A stretch of DNA of 55,830 nt from an uncultured Eubacteriales bacterium (GTDB lineage: Bacteria; Bacillota; Clostridia; Oscillospirales; Acutalibacteraceae), in NCBI GenBank assembly GCA_905198155.1, contig CAJKBQ010000020.1, forward strand, positions 1 through 55,830, given 5' to 3'. Position numbers and translations under genes: made by a program. The stretch's first letter is position 1. Each line of letters starts with the position of its first letter. Shown in pieces: positions 8,212 to 17,426 of this stretch. A model generated the notes under the pieces. That model saw only the letters and a program-made list of their open reading frames with translations. It made no database searches and was not told the origin of the DNA.

Positions 8212-9480
8212 ATGGAACGCTTCTCCCCCAATCCGCTGTCCGCCCGCCGCGGGCAGTGGACGGTATTCGTCGCGATGGCGGCCGTGTTCGCATTTCTGGT
8301 GCGGATCGTGCTGGCGATGTGGTACACCAATTCGTTCGACACCGAGTGGTACCTGATGTGGGCCGCCGATATGCAGCACGGGTTTTGGAACTGCTACGAC
8401 GGCCATGTGCGCCAGCTGGACTACCCGCCGCTGTACCTGTTTTTGCTGCGGCCGGTCGGCGCGCTGCTCCGGCAGGACTGGATCGCAAACTATATGCCGA
8501 CGCGGATGCTGCTGATCAAGTTCTGGCCGGTGCTGGGCGACACGCTGATCGTCCCGGCGGTATACCTGCTGTTCCGGCGGGACGACGAAACCGCCGCCGC
8601 GCTGGCGGCGTGCGCGTGGGCGGTCAATCCGTCGGCGATTTTCAATTGCAGCTGCTGGGGTCAGACCGACGGGATCATGACGCTGCTGCTGCTCGTCACG
8701 TTCGCCGCGTTCCACCGCGAAAAGCCGCGGCTGGGGACGTTCCTGTTCGCCGTCGCGTGCCTGACCAAGATGCAGTGCCTGTACTTTGCGCCGGTGATTC
8801 TGTGCTGGTTTTTGCGGCGGAAGCAGTTCACGCGGCTCTGGCAATCGCTGGGGATCGGGTTCGGCACGGTGATTGCCGTGTTCCTGCCGTTTATGATCGC
8901 GTCGCGCAACCCGCTCGCGATTTTTGAAGTTTATTTCGGCGGCTTCGGCAAATACCCGTACGTCAACCTTAACGCGTTCAACCTGTGGGGGCTGGGGAAC
9001 TTCAACTGGGTACTGGACAGCACCAAGCTGCTGGGCTTCCTGCCGTACAGCGTGGTCGGCACGCTGCTGATGCTCGGGTCATTCGCGGCAACCGCCGTAT
9101 ACTGCCTGCGCGCGCCGCGGCCGAATATCTGGCTGCAGGCCGCGCTGCTGATGCAGTGCCTGTTCGTCCTCACCACCCGGCAGCACGAGCGGTACCAGTT
9201 TATCGTGATGATTCTGCTGCTGGCCGCATACCTGACGCTGCGCGACGGACGGCTGCTGAAACTGTTCGGCGGCGTGACGCTGGTGACGTTTGCAAACCAG
9301 GCCGCGCTGCTCAGCAAAAATATCCACCAGGATGCGCCGTGGTACGGTTCGTTCCGCACGGTGCAGGTCATCGGCTCGGCCGCCAATCTGGCGCTGTTCG
9401 CATGGATGATCGCCGTATTTCTCTCGATTGCCCGCGAAGGCGGAAAGGAGCTTGTTCATGAATCTGACCAAACTGACTGA
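8212..9480 (+). CDS. GT-C family membrane glycosyltransferase
   Basis: A polytopic protein of 422 residues with about ten hydrophobic segments. The first outward loop carries TNSFDTEWYLMWA and LDYPPLYLF, and a later one reads NPSAIFNCSCWGQTDGIM. This acidic first loop plus the PSAIF..GQTD pattern is typical of polyprenyl-phosphate-sugar-dependent GT-C enzymes (mannosyltransferase-like). It probably transfers a lipid-linked sugar on the outer face of the membrane. The start at 8212 follows AAAGGA. The 3' end overlaps the next gene by 23 nt, so the two are translationally coupled. Donor and acceptor are unknown. Confidence 0.8.
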   Translation: MERFSPNPLSARRGQWTVFVAMAAVFAFLVRIVLAMWYTNSFDTEWYLMWAADMQHGFWNCYDGHVRQLDYPPLYLFLLRPVGALLRQDWIANYMPTRMLLIKFWPVLGDTLIVPAVYLLFRRDDETAAALAACAWAVNPSAIFNCSCWGQTDGIMTLLLLVTFAAFHREKPRLGTFLFAVACLTKMQCLYFAPVILCWFLRRKQFTRLWQSLGIGFGTVIAVFLPFMIASRNPLAIFEVYFGGFGKYPYVNLNAFNLWGLGNFNWVLDSTKLLGFLPYSVVGTLLMLGSFAATAVYCLRAPRPNIWLQAALLMQCLFVLTTRQHERYQFIVMILLLAAYLTLRDGRLLKLFGGVTLVTFANQAALLSKNIHQDAPWYGSFRTVQVIGSAANLALFAWMIAVFLSIAREGGKELVHESDQTD

Positions 9481-12019
9481 CTGGGACCGCCGCAGATGGG
9501 CGTGTCCGGGCGTGCGGGCGTTCTGCCTGGCGTTCCTCACAGCGTGCATCGTGTTTGTCCCGTTCATGATTTTCGACGGGGGATATTTCCTGTTCTACGG
9601 CGATTTCAACGTGCAGCAGGTGCCGTTTTACCAGATGCTGCACGACGCCATCCGCAGCGGCAACTGGGGGTGGAGCTGGACGACCGACCTGGGCGCCAAT
9701 CAGGTCGGGTCTTACACGTTTTACAACCTGACCAGCCCGTTTTTCTGGCTGACGCTGCCGTTCCCGAGCGACGCGGTGCCGTACCTGATGGGGCCGCTGT
9801 ACCTGCTCAAATTTTCGTGCGCGTCGCTGTCGGCATACACCTACCTCAAACGCTACACCCGCAATCCGGACGCTGCCGTCCTCGGCGGGCTGCTGTACGC
9901 ATTCTGCGGATTTTCGGTGTACAACGTCTTTTTCAATCACTTTCACGAAGCGATCATCATCTTCCCGCTGTTGCTGGCCGCGCTGGACGAATATATGCTG
10001 TGCGGGCGGCGCGGCGTGTTTGCGCTGGCGGTGTTCGCGTCGTGCTTTGTCAATTATTACTTTTTTGTCGGTCAGGTCACATTCTGCATCCTCTACTGGG
10101 CGGTGCGGGTGTTCACCGGATCGTACGGCAAAAAGTCGTTCCGGCGGTTTGCCGGGCTGGCGATTGAAGCCGTGCTGGGGCTGGGCATCGCGTGCATTTC
10201 GCTGGCGCCGACGGTGCTCGCCGTGATCCAGAACAACCGCGTCAATTCGCAGACCACCGGCTGGAGCGCATTGCTGTACGGCAGCGAGCAGCGGTACCTG
10301 CACATTCTGTCCAGCTTTTTCTTTATGCCGGACATCCCCGCCCGCGCCAACTTCACCCCGGACTCCAACGCCAACTGGGCGTCGATCGGGATGTGGCTCC
10401 CGCTGTTCAGCACGGTGGGCGTGTTCGCGTGGATGCAGCAGCGCAAACCGCATTGGAGCAAAAAAATGATCGGGATCCTGCTGCTGATGGCGTTCGTCCC
10501 GATCCTGAACAACGCGTTCCAGCTGTTTAACTACGCGTACTACGCCCGCTGGTTCTACATGATGGAGCTGATGTGGGTGCTGGCGACGGTGCGCGCCGTG
10601 GAAAACCCGGAAACCGATTGGAGCCGCGGGTTCCGCTGGACGTTCGGGTTCACCGTCGGCATCGCCGTCGGGATCGGGCTGATGCCTGCGTCGCACGACA
10701 GCACCACCGGCGCGTGGACGTTCGGGCTGGAAAAATACCCCGAACGGTTCTGGACGTACGTCGCCATCGCGCTGGCCAGCCTGCTGCTGCTGTACCTGCT
10801 GCTGCCGACTTTGCAGCGCAGCCGCAAAGTCTTTTTGACGCGCGCGACCGCGTGGACGATGGTGGTGGCGTCGCTGTACGCGATTTACTTCATCGGCCTG
10901 GGCAAAACGCAGTCGTACGACACGCACAGCTATATCATCCCCTACTGCCTCAACGGCGGCGATGACCTGAACCTGCCGGACGCGGAAACCGATCAGTCAT
11001 TTTACCGGTCGGATTTTTACGACGCGATGGACAACGTCGCCATGTACTGGCAAAAGCCGTCGATCCAGGCATTCCACTCGATTGTGCCCGGCTCGGTGAT
11101 GACGTTTTACGACTCCATCGGCGTCGAGCGCGGCGTCGGCTCGCGGCCGGACGTTTCGCACTACGCGATCCGCGGGCTGCTGTCGGTCAAGTATCTGTTC
11201 GAGTTCAACAACGACAACAGCGGCAAATTCAACGAAAACGGCACCACGCTGATGCCCGGGTTTTCGTACTATGCGACGCAGAACGGCTTCGACGTTTACC
11301 GCAACGACGCGTATATCCCCATGGGCTTCACATATGAATACTGCATTTCCCAAACGGATTACGAAGCCGTCACCAAGTCCAAGCGCGAGCTGGTCATGCT
11401 CCAGGCGCTGGTGGTGCCGGACGATCAGTTCGACGAAGTGTCGCGGTACCTGACGCCGCTCGACAACGCCAACGCGCTGCCGTACACCAACGATATGTAC
11501 CTGCAGCTGTGCGCCGCGCGCGCGCAGACCGCCTGCACGTCGTTTGAAACGAGCGGCAGCGGCTTCACCGCCGACATTGCGCCCGACCGCGAAACCTACG
11601 TCTTTTTCAGCGTCCCGTACGAATCCGGCTGGTCGGCCGAAATCGACGGCGAATCGGCCGAGATCGTGAACGCCAACGTCGGGTTCATGGCGGTGCGCGT
11701 CGGTGCCGGAACGCACCACATCCGATTCCGCTACCGCACACCGGGGCTGACCGCCGGCGCCGCCATCTGCCTGACCGCGCTGGTGCTGCTGGCGATTTAC
11801 CTGCTGGCCGGGCGCGCGCTGGATCGCCGGATCCGCGCCCGTCAGGCGCAGGCCGCGCCGGAACCCCCTGCCGAACCCGCTGCCGAACCCGCTGCCGAAC
11901 CCGCGCCGGAATCCCCTGCCGAACCCGTGCCGGAATCCCCTGCTGAATCCCCTGCCGAACCCGCGCCGGAACCGCCTGCCCCGGATTCCGCAAATGCCAG
12001 AAAGGAAGATGCCCCATGA
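9458..12019 (+). CDS. yfhO: YfhO family membrane glycosyltransferase with a Pro/Glu-rich tail
   Basis: An 853-residue GT-C-like protein. About twelve to fourteen membrane segments span residues 20-490 (for example GGLLYAFCGFSVYNVFFNH and SWTTDLGANQVGS in loops). A large outside domain covers about 500-750, and a last membrane helix lies near 765-785. The tail is a repeat of PAEP/PESP units, encoded by repetitive DNA at 11860-11985. In Bacillus, YfhO acts with the GT2 enzyme CsbB in lipoteichoic acid glycosylation, and here a CsbB-like GT2 follows with an ATGA overlap. The start has AAAGGAG 7 nt upstream. The substrate in this organism is inferred. Confidence 0.87.
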   Translation: MNLTKLTDWDRRRWACPGVRAFCLAFLTACIVFVPFMIFDGGYFLFYGDFNVQQVPFYQMLHDAIRSGNWGWSWTTDLGANQVGSYTFYNLTSPFFWLTLPFPSDAVPYLMGPLYLLKFSCASLSAYTYLKRYTRNPDAAVLGGLLYAFCGFSVYNVFFNHFHEAIIIFPLLLAALDEYMLCGRRGVFALAVFASCFVNYYFFVGQVTFCILYWAVRVFTGSYGKKSFRRFAGLAIEAVLGLGIACISLAPTVLAVIQNNRVNSQTTGWSALLYGSEQRYLHILSSFFFMPDIPARANFTPDSNANWASIGMWLPLFSTVGVFAWMQQRKPHWSKKMIGILLLMAFVPILNNAFQLFNYAYYARWFYMMELMWVLATVRAVENPETDWSRGFRWTFGFTVGIAVGIGLMPASHDSTTGAWTFGLEKYPERFWTYVAIALASLLLLYLLLPTLQRSRKVFLTRATAWTMVVASLYAIYFIGLGKTQSYDTHSYIIPYCLNGGDDLNLPDAETDQSFYRSDFYDAMDNVAMYWQKPSIQAFHSIVPGSVMTFYDSIGVERGVGSRPDVSHYAIRGLLSVKYLFEFNNDNSGKFNENGTTLMPGFSYYATQNGFDVYRNDAYIPMGFTYEYCISQTDYEAVTKSKRELVMLQALVVPDDQFDEVSRYLTPLDNANALPYTNDMYLQLCAARAQTACTSFETSGSGFTADIAPDRETYVFFSVPYESGWSAEIDGESAEIVNANVGFMAVRVGAGTHHIRFRYRTPGLTAGAAICLTALVLLAIYLLAGRALDRRIRARQAQAAPEPPAEPAAEPAAEPAPESPAEPVPESPAESPAEPAPEPPAPDSANARKEDAP

Positions 12020-12963
12020 ACGATACGCTATACCTGGTCGTCCCCTGCTACAACGAAGAAGCCGTGCTGCCCGAAACGGTGCGGCAGCTGGAATCTGCGC
12101 TCCAATCGCTGATTGACAGCGGCCGGTGCGGCGAATCCAGCCGGATCCTGCTGGTCAACGACGGCAGCAAAGACCGCACCTGGGCGCTGATCGAAGAACT
12201 GCACCGCACGCAGCCGCATGTGTGCGGACTGTCGCTGTCGCGCAACCGCGGGCACCAAAACGCGCTGCTCGCCGGGCTGATGGCCGCGCGCGAAGCGGCC
12301 GACTGTGCCATATCGCTGGACGCCGATTTGCAGGACGATATCTCCGTCCTGCCGGAATTCCTCGACAAATTCCACGACGGCTGCGACGTGGTCTACGGCG
12401 TGCGCAAAAAGCGCGAAACCGACACGCTGTTCAAGCGCACCACTGCCCAAGGGTTTTACAAATTCATGCAGCTGATGGGCGTGGACGTGGTGTATAACCA
12501 CGCCGACTACCGCCTGATGAGCCGCCGCGCGCTGGACGGCCTGGCGGAGTACCGCGAAGTCAACCTGTTCCTGCGCGGAATCGTCCCGCTGATCGGCTAC
12601 CGCAGCGACTATGTATACTACGACCGGCACGAACGCTTCGCCGGCGAGTCCAAATACCCGCTGAAAAAAATGCTGTCCTTCGCCATCGACGGAATCACCT
12701 CGTTCAGCGTTAAGCCGCTGAAAGTAATCTCCAACCTGGGGATTCTGATCTCGGTTCTGAGCGTGTTCGGGCTGCTGTATGCGCTGATCTCGAAGCTGGT
12801 CGGCGCGGCCGTGTCCGGCTGGACGGCGATTGTGGCGTCGATCTGGCTGCTGGGCGGCGTGCAGCTGCTGTGCCTGGGCGTGGTCGGCACCTACGTCGGC
12901 AAGATATACAGCGAAGTCAAAGCCCGTCCGCGCTACCGCATCGACCAGCTGCTGAAAAAATGA
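12016..12963 (+). CDS. Polyprenyl-phosphate glycosyltransferase, GT2 (CsbB/GtrB/DPM1-like)
   Basis: A 315-residue enzyme. The GT-A domain has YLVVPCYNEE at the start, LVNDGSKD (46-53) and the metal-binding stretch LDADLQDD (101-108). Two C-terminal membrane helices (about 238-260 and 270-295) are typical of CsbB/GtrB-type transferases that load a sugar onto undecaprenyl phosphate on the cytoplasmic side. Its start overlaps the YfhO stop as ATGA. In the model, this enzyme makes the lipid-linked donor and YfhO or the upstream GT-C protein uses it outside. No GtcA-like flippase is adjacent. Confidence 0.9.
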   Translation: MNDTLYLVVPCYNEEAVLPETVRQLESALQSLIDSGRCGESSRILLVNDGSKDRTWALIEELHRTQPHVCGLSLSRNRGHQNALLAGLMAAREAADCAISLDADLQDDISVLPEFLDKFHDGCDVVYGVRKKRETDTLFKRTTAQGFYKFMQLMGVDVVYNHADYRLMSRRALDGLAEYREVNLFLRGIVPLIGYRSDYVYYDRHERFAGESKYPLKKMLSFAIDGITSFSVKPLKVISNLGILISVLSVFGLLYALISKLVGAAVSGWTAIVASIWLLGGVQLLCLGVVGTYVGKIYSEVKARPRYRIDQLLKK

Positions 12964-13000
12964 AAGTGTGGAGAATTGGTCCCGTGTTTTCCACACTTTC
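12962..13000. repeat. 10-nt perfect inverted repeat at the end of the GT2 gene
   Basis: GAAAGTGTGG (12962-12971, overlapping the stop codon) and CCACACTTTC (12991-13000) are exact reverse complements with a 19-nt loop. A true terminator follows at 13040, so this stem may be an RNA-stability element. Confidence 0.5.
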
Positions 13001-13039
13001 CACGCGAATTCGACGCAATTGTTGATTTTCCGCCGGAAT

Positions 13040-13086
13040 CCGGCGCGCGTCCCCCATATTTAGTGGGCGCGCGCCGGTTTTCTTTT
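13040..13086 (+). terminator. Terminator of the glycosylation operon
   Basis: CCGGCGCGCG (13040-13049) pairs with CGCGCGCCGG (13068-13077), with a second short stem CCCA/TGGG inside the loop, followed by TTTTCTTTT. The rest of the gap to 13332 is AT-rich and shows no gene or clear promoter. Confidence 0.8.
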
Positions 13087-13332
13087 CACATTTTCCACAC
13101 GGTTTTCCACGTCCTATGGGGAAAATCGCACCTCACTGGCGTTTTGCACAAAATACTGCCTATTTTTTTGACACCCGAAAAACGGATGTTAGGCAAAGTT
13201 CCATGAATTTATACTTTGTTCACGCTTTTACCATATGGGGGTCATATTAAATCATTAAGATATATACTATTCAATTTAACAGCTCCGGCTTGCAAGCCGG
13301 TTTAAGTGTTTCGATGAGAGGAAGTTATATTT

Positions 13333-13674
13333 ATGTTGTTCGGTAGCAAAAAAGACAAGATTGCATCCATGGCGGCCAAAGGCAAACAGACCCCGAAGCT
13401 GTGCGAATACTGCTTCGACCGTGACCCGGAGATTCGGGCGGCGGCGGCGGAAGCCGTAGGCAAAACGCAGGGCGACGCGGGCTACAACGCGCTGATCAAC
13501 CTGCTGCGCGACGAAGAGCCGAAGGTGGCCATCGCGGCGGCCAAAGCGCTGGGCGAAATGGGCAGCAAAAACGCCATTGAGCACCTGCGCTACATGATTA
13601 ACCACAGCGACAATGCCGAAATGCAGGAAGTCTGCCGCAATTCGATGGCGATCCTGAACCGCAAGCACGACTAA
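13333..13674 (+). CDS. Small HEAT-repeat protein
   Basis: A 113-residue soluble protein. It holds about two HEAT-type helical repeats: RDPEIRAAAAEAVGKTQGD and EEPKVAIAAAKALGEMGSK, followed by a third degenerate one (HSDNAEMQEVCRNSMAIL). The PBS-lyase/HEAT spacing of about 31 residues is clear. Such proteins act as binding scaffolds, and no enzymatic residue is evident. AGAGGAAG precedes the ATG. It stands alone between two terminators, so it is probably monocistronic. Its partner is unknown. Confidence 0.8.
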   Translation: MLFGSKKDKIASMAAKGKQTPKLCEYCFDRDPEIRAAAAEAVGKTQGDAGYNALINLLRDEEPKVAIAAAKALGEMGSKNAIEHLRYMINHSDNAEMQEVCRNSMAILNRKHD

Positions 13675-13700
13675 TCCCGCAAAACATCTCCACATATCTG

Positions 13701-13756
13701 AACACCCCTGCCGCAGTGCGATCGATTTCGCGCACTGCGGCAGGGGTGTTTTCTGC
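13701..13756 (+). terminator. Strong terminator after the HEAT-repeat gene
   Basis: A perfect 20-bp stem (13701-13720 with 13731-13750, core CCCCTGCCGCAGTGCG) with a 10-nt loop, running straight into TTTTCTGCGTTCTTCTGTTTTT. It separates the plus-strand gene from convergent cls. Confidence 0.93.
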
Positions 13757-13775
13757 GTTCTTCTGTTTTTACAAA

Positions 13776-15311
13776 TTACATCAGCGGCGCAAACACGCGC
13801 AGCAGCGAGCGGCCCAACCGGCGCGGGAGCGACACCTTGCGGCAGTCCTCGGCCGTAATCTGCTGGCAGGACGCCAGCGTATCCAGGTAGTCGCGCTTCA
13901 TCGCCCAGATACTGTCCGTGCGGAACATCCACACGCCGCATTCGTAGTGCAGATACAGACTGCGGTAGTCGAAATTCACCGTACCCACGGTGGCATATTC
14001 GTCGTCCACCACCACCGTTTTGGCGTGCACAAAGCCCGGCGTGAATTCGTATATCCGCACGCCGCTTTCGGCCAGCACGCCGTAGTTGGCGCGGGACACC
14101 GCGTGTACATACCATTTGTCCGGGATGTGCGGCGTCATAATCCGCACATCGACGCCGGACTTTGCCGCCATGCACAGTGCCGTGGTCATTTCGTTGTCCA
14201 GCACCAGGTACGGCGTCGTGATATACACATACCGCCGCGCGCGGTGAATCAGGTTCAGGTATACCGTCTCGCCGACGGATTCCCCGTCCAGCGGCGAATC
14301 GCAGTACGGCTGCACATACCCGTCGGACACCTCCGGCAGCGGGTGATACAGCCCCGGCTGGAACTTCGCGTAGTCCTCGGCGCTCCCGCAAATGTACTCC
14401 CACATCGTCAGGAACATCACCGTCAGGCTCCACACACCTTCGCCGCACAGCCGCACGCCCGCATCTTTCCAGTACCCGAATCGCTCGTATTCGTTGATAT
14501 ATTCATCCGCCAGGTTGATCCCGCCGGTGTAGCCGATGTTGCCGTCGATCACGCAGATTTTTCGGTGGTCGCGGTTGTTCAGCCGGCCGGACACCACCGG
14601 GATATACGGGTTGAACACGCAGCACCGGATCCCCGCTGCTTCCATCGTCCGGTTATAGCGATACGGCAGCGTCATAATGCAGCCCATATCGTCGTAAATC
14701 AGCCGCACATCGACGCCTTCCTGCGCTTTCCGCACCAGGATGTCGAGCAGCGTGTTCCACATCAGCCCTTCCTGAATGATGAAATATTCCAGGAAAATAA
14801 AGTGCTGCGCGTTGTTCAAGTCCTCAATCATCCGGGAAAACTGCGCCTCGCCGCCGGGCAGGAACAGGCTTTCGGTGCGCGCGTACGGCGGACACGACGC
14901 GAAGTCCTGAATATACCGCGACTGGCGCGCCGCATCCTCGCTGAAATGGTCGATCTCGGCGATCACCGCCTCGCGCTCGGGCAGCACTTCCCGCTGTTTG
15001 TGCTCAATGTGTTGCATTTTCCGCTTGGAGCGGTGCGTCATCTGGTTCCCGGCAAAGCAGATATACAGCAGCCACCCGAACACCGGCACGCACAAAATCG
15101 GGATGATCCACGCAATCTTGTACGCCGGGTTCGTGTTCCGGTTCACGATCACCAGCACCACGATGAAGCTCAGCGCCGTGCAGACGGTGTTGAAATACAG
15201 AAAATACTGCCGGAATTGCAGCATCATCACCACGATCACCGCGATCTGCACCAAAATCAGCAGCGATACCATCACCAGCCGCTGGCTGATTACCCGCAGA
15301 AATTTTTTCAC
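13776..15311 (-). CDS. cls: Cardiolipin synthase
   Basis: A 511-residue membrane enzyme joining two phosphatidylglycerols to give cardiolipin and glycerol. Two or three N-terminal membrane segments (about 8-75) precede two phospholipase-D domains, each with an HKD motif: HRKICVIDG followed by GYTGGINLADEY, and HAKTVVVDD followed by GTVNFDYRS. Length matches bacterial Cls. The start is a GTG at 15311, with GGAGG about 9 nt upstream and a promoter above. It ends just beyond the HEAT gene's terminator, transcribed convergently. Confidence 0.95.
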   Translation of the reverse strand: MKKFLRVISQRLVMVSLLILVQIAVIVVMMLQFRQYFLYFNTVCTALSFIVVLVIVNRNTNPAYKIAWIIPILCVPVFGWLLYICFAGNQMTHRSKRKMQHIEHKQREVLPEREAVIAEIDHFSEDAARQSRYIQDFASCPPYARTESLFLPGGEAQFSRMIEDLNNAQHFIFLEYFIIQEGLMWNTLLDILVRKAQEGVDVRLIYDDMGCIMTLPYRYNRTMEAAGIRCCVFNPYIPVVSGRLNNRDHRKICVIDGNIGYTGGINLADEYINEYERFGYWKDAGVRLCGEGVWSLTVMFLTMWEYICGSAEDYAKFQPGLYHPLPEVSDGYVQPYCDSPLDGESVGETVYLNLIHRARRYVYITTPYLVLDNEMTTALCMAAKSGVDVRIMTPHIPDKWYVHAVSRANYGVLAESGVRIYEFTPGFVHAKTVVVDDEYATVGTVNFDYRSLYLHYECGVWMFRTDSIWAMKRDYLDTLASCQQITAEDCRKVSLPRRLGRSLLRVFAPLM

Positions 15312-15361
15312 GTCCGTTTTCCTCCTCGCCTCAGCGGCGAAACATATTCATTATTATATAT

Positions 15362-15390
15362 AGTATACCATAGCTTTGTGAACCAATCAA
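15362..15390 (-). promoter_or_regulatory. cls: Promoter of cls
   Basis: On the minus strand, TTGATT (15385-15390), a 17-nt spacer and TATACT (15362-15367), about 50 nt upstream of the cls start. Confidence 0.7.
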
Positions 15391-15408
15391 GCACCGAACG
15401 CGGAATTT

Positions 15409-16116
15409 CTACGCCAATGCGCGCGCCGCAGCTGCAACCGCCGCGCACAGCGCCGCGCCGACCGCCGTCGGCAGCGCAATCCCCAGCGCAGTCCATCGCA
15501 GCGCGCCGCTTTCGCGCCGAATCGTCCAGCAGGTGGTGGAGCACGGCCAGTGGAACATCGTGAACAGCATCACGCACAGCGCCGTCACGGGCGTCCATCC
15601 GTGCGCCGTCAGCAGCGCCGCCAATTCTCCGGCTGACAGCGCCGTCAGCGTATCCAGGCTGGCGTACGCCATAATCATAATCGGAATCACCGTCTCGTTC
15701 GCCGGGAACCCCAAAATGAACGCCAGCAGAATCACACCGTCCAGCCCAATCCATCGGCCGACCGGATCGAGCGCCGCTGCGCACGCTTGCAGCAAATTGC
15801 CGTCCCCGGCCGGAATATGCACCATCATCCACAGCAGCGCCCCGGCCGGCGCTGCCACAGCCGCCGCGCGCCCCAGCACAAACAGCGTCCGATCCATCAC
15901 CGACCGCACCAGCACCTGCCCAATCTGCGGCCTGCGGTACGGCGGCAGTTCCAGCAGGAACGACGACTCCATCCCGCGCAGCGCCGTCGCCGACAGCAGC
16001 CGGGACACCAGCATCGACATCGCCACCGCCAGCAAAATCATCCCCGTGAGCGCAGCTGCGCGCACGAACGACCCGCTCAGCCCCAGCAGCCCGATCATTG
16101 CAATGAGGATGGGAAA
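15409..16116 (-). pseudogene. feoB: 3' part of feoB, severed by an integrated element
   Basis: About 235 codons encoding the C-terminal membrane gate region of FeoB. They begin at FPILIAMIGLLG and include SSFLLELPPYRRPQIGQVL, RSVMDRTLFVLGRA, AFILGFPANETVIPI and MLFTMFHWPCSTTCWTI, which are classic FeoB segments. The reading frame stays open into the element up to about 16290, but no start with a ribosome binding site is present there, so this piece is unlikely to be expressed alone. The matching 5' part ends at the attR junction near 27704, and joining the two gives one continuous frame of roughly 700 codons. Confidence 0.9.
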
Positions 16117-17426
16117 TCCCCCTCCGTCCCGCCGGAAAACGAATCGGCCGCAAAGTCGGCGCGCGTCACCGTCAGTACCGCCCCATCCCACATGGCCGTC
16201 ACCCTGGCGTCTCGCAGCAGCATCCGCTGTTCCGGCAGCGTCAGCCGCGTGCGCCATGCACGCAGCGGCGAATCCGTTCCGCGCGACCAACCATCAATCG
16301 CATCGTCCAGCGCCGCCGCCAGCGCTCGATCCGCCGCCGCACCATTCAGATTCCCCGTCGGACAGTCGGCCGCCGCCCGCAAGTGCATCGCGCAGATGTA
16401 GTCAAACGTCCCATCCGGCCGTGCCTTCACCCGCAGCGGCGCGCCGCATCGCGCGCACGTCAGCGCGCCCGCACCCAACGCCGCCGTATGCCGCGGCCGC
16501 GGCACCGCGCGATCCAAAATCTGCTGCACGCGCACCCATTCCGCGCCGGACACAATCGGCGGATGAATGCCCGCCGCAATAATCCATTCCGTCATCGGCC
16601 TGCGCGGTGCACCGGGGCGGGTGTAGTCCCGGTGATTGTACCGCATCAGCCCGCATTCGCCGTGCGTACCGTCGAAGCAGACCGCCGCCCCGTGCGACGC
16701 GAAATAGTCCCGCGCCGCCGCATCGGCCGCACAGTACACCGGATTGCGCAGCACTTCCCGCAGCCCCGTCGGCGAAAATGTCCGCCCGGTTGTCCGGGCA
16801 ATCTGTGCAATGGCTTCCGACGTTTGTTCCGTTTGTCGAAATGTCTGGTATACCGCAGCTGCAATGCGCAATTTCTCTGCATCCGGCCGCAGTCCATACT
16901 GGGTGCGCACCCGTCCGTCCGCGCCGGTCGCAGTCTGCACCTGCACCGCATACCCCAGCGGCGGCGTCCCGCCGAGCCATCGACCGCTGCGCGCCAGCTG
17001 GTGCATATTGTCCCGCACGCGCTCCGCCAACGTCTCACGTTCCAGCTGCGCGAACACCGACGTCATATACATCATCGCCCGACCCGCCGGGGACGATGTG
17101 TCGAACTGCTCCCGCACGCAGATCAGCGCTGTGCCGCCCGCCGCCAGCGCTTCCGCCAGCTGTGCGAAGTCCCGCACGCTGCGGCTGAACCGATCCAGCC
17201 GGTAGCAGATGATCGCCGCAAACGCGCTGCGCGCATTTTCCGCCAGCATCTCGCGGAATGCCGGGCGGTCGGTGGTTCTGGCGGAATATCCCTCGTCCGT
17301 GTAGCAGCAGATTTCCGCGTCCGGATAGTGCAGCTGCGCGTATGCGCGGCACATCGCCGCCTGATTTTCCACCGATTCGCCGCGCCCGGTGAAGCACGAT
17401 TTGCGGCAATACAGCGCGACCCTCAT
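16095..17426 (-). CDS. Large serine recombinase (integrase of the element)
   Basis: A 443-residue site-specific recombinase. The resolvase domain opens with MRVALYCRKS, placing the catalytic Ser at 10. Active-site arginines lie in ICYRLDRFSRS (73-83), and FDTSSPAGRAM follows. The recombinase domain comes next (LGGTPPLGYAV onward). A zinc ribbon has LTCARCGAPL and YICAMH. ATG 17426 has GGAG about 10 nt upstream and matches the family start. The last eight codons (FPSSLQ and the stop region) lie on or beyond the crossover point, so the gene's 3' end is host feoB sequence read in another frame. It is the only recombinase in the element and sits at its left end, as expected for the integrase. Confidence 0.92.
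   Translation of the reverse strand: MRVALYCRKSCFTGRGESVENQAAMCRAYAQLHYPDAEICCYTDEGYSARTTDRPAFREMLAENARSAFAAIICYRLDRFSRSVRDFAQLAEALAAGGTALICVREQFDTSSPAGRAMMYMTSVFAQLERETLAERVRDNMHQLARSGRWLGGTPPLGYAVQVQTATGADGRVRTQYGLRPDAEKLRIAAAVYQTFRQTEQTSEAIAQIARTTGRTFSPTGLREVLRNPVYCAADAAARDYFASHGAAVCFDGTHGECGLMRYNHRDYTRPGAPRRPMTEWIIAAGIHPPIVSGAEWVRVQQILDRAVPRPRHTAALGAGALTCARCGAPLRVKARPDGTFDYICAMHLRAAADCPTGNLNGAAADRALAAALDDAIDGWSRGTDSPLRAWRTRLTLPEQRMLLRDARVTAMWDGAVLTVTRADFAADSFSGGTEGDFPSSLQ
16104..16127. other. attL: left junction of the element in feoB
   Basis: Host half 16104-16114, central AA at 16115-16116, element half TCCCCCTCCGT at 16117-16127. It shares the core GGGAAA (16111-16116) with attR. The element half is the exact reverse complement of the element half of attR (27697-27707). 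Confidence 0.85.

Noticed and set aside
12987..13098. Two TTTTCCACA sequences resembling DnaA boxes downstream of the GT2 gene
   Set aside because: Only two near-matches, no dnaA, dnaN or gyrase genes and no AT-rich unwinding region nearby. One is simply part of the inverted repeat at 12962-13000.
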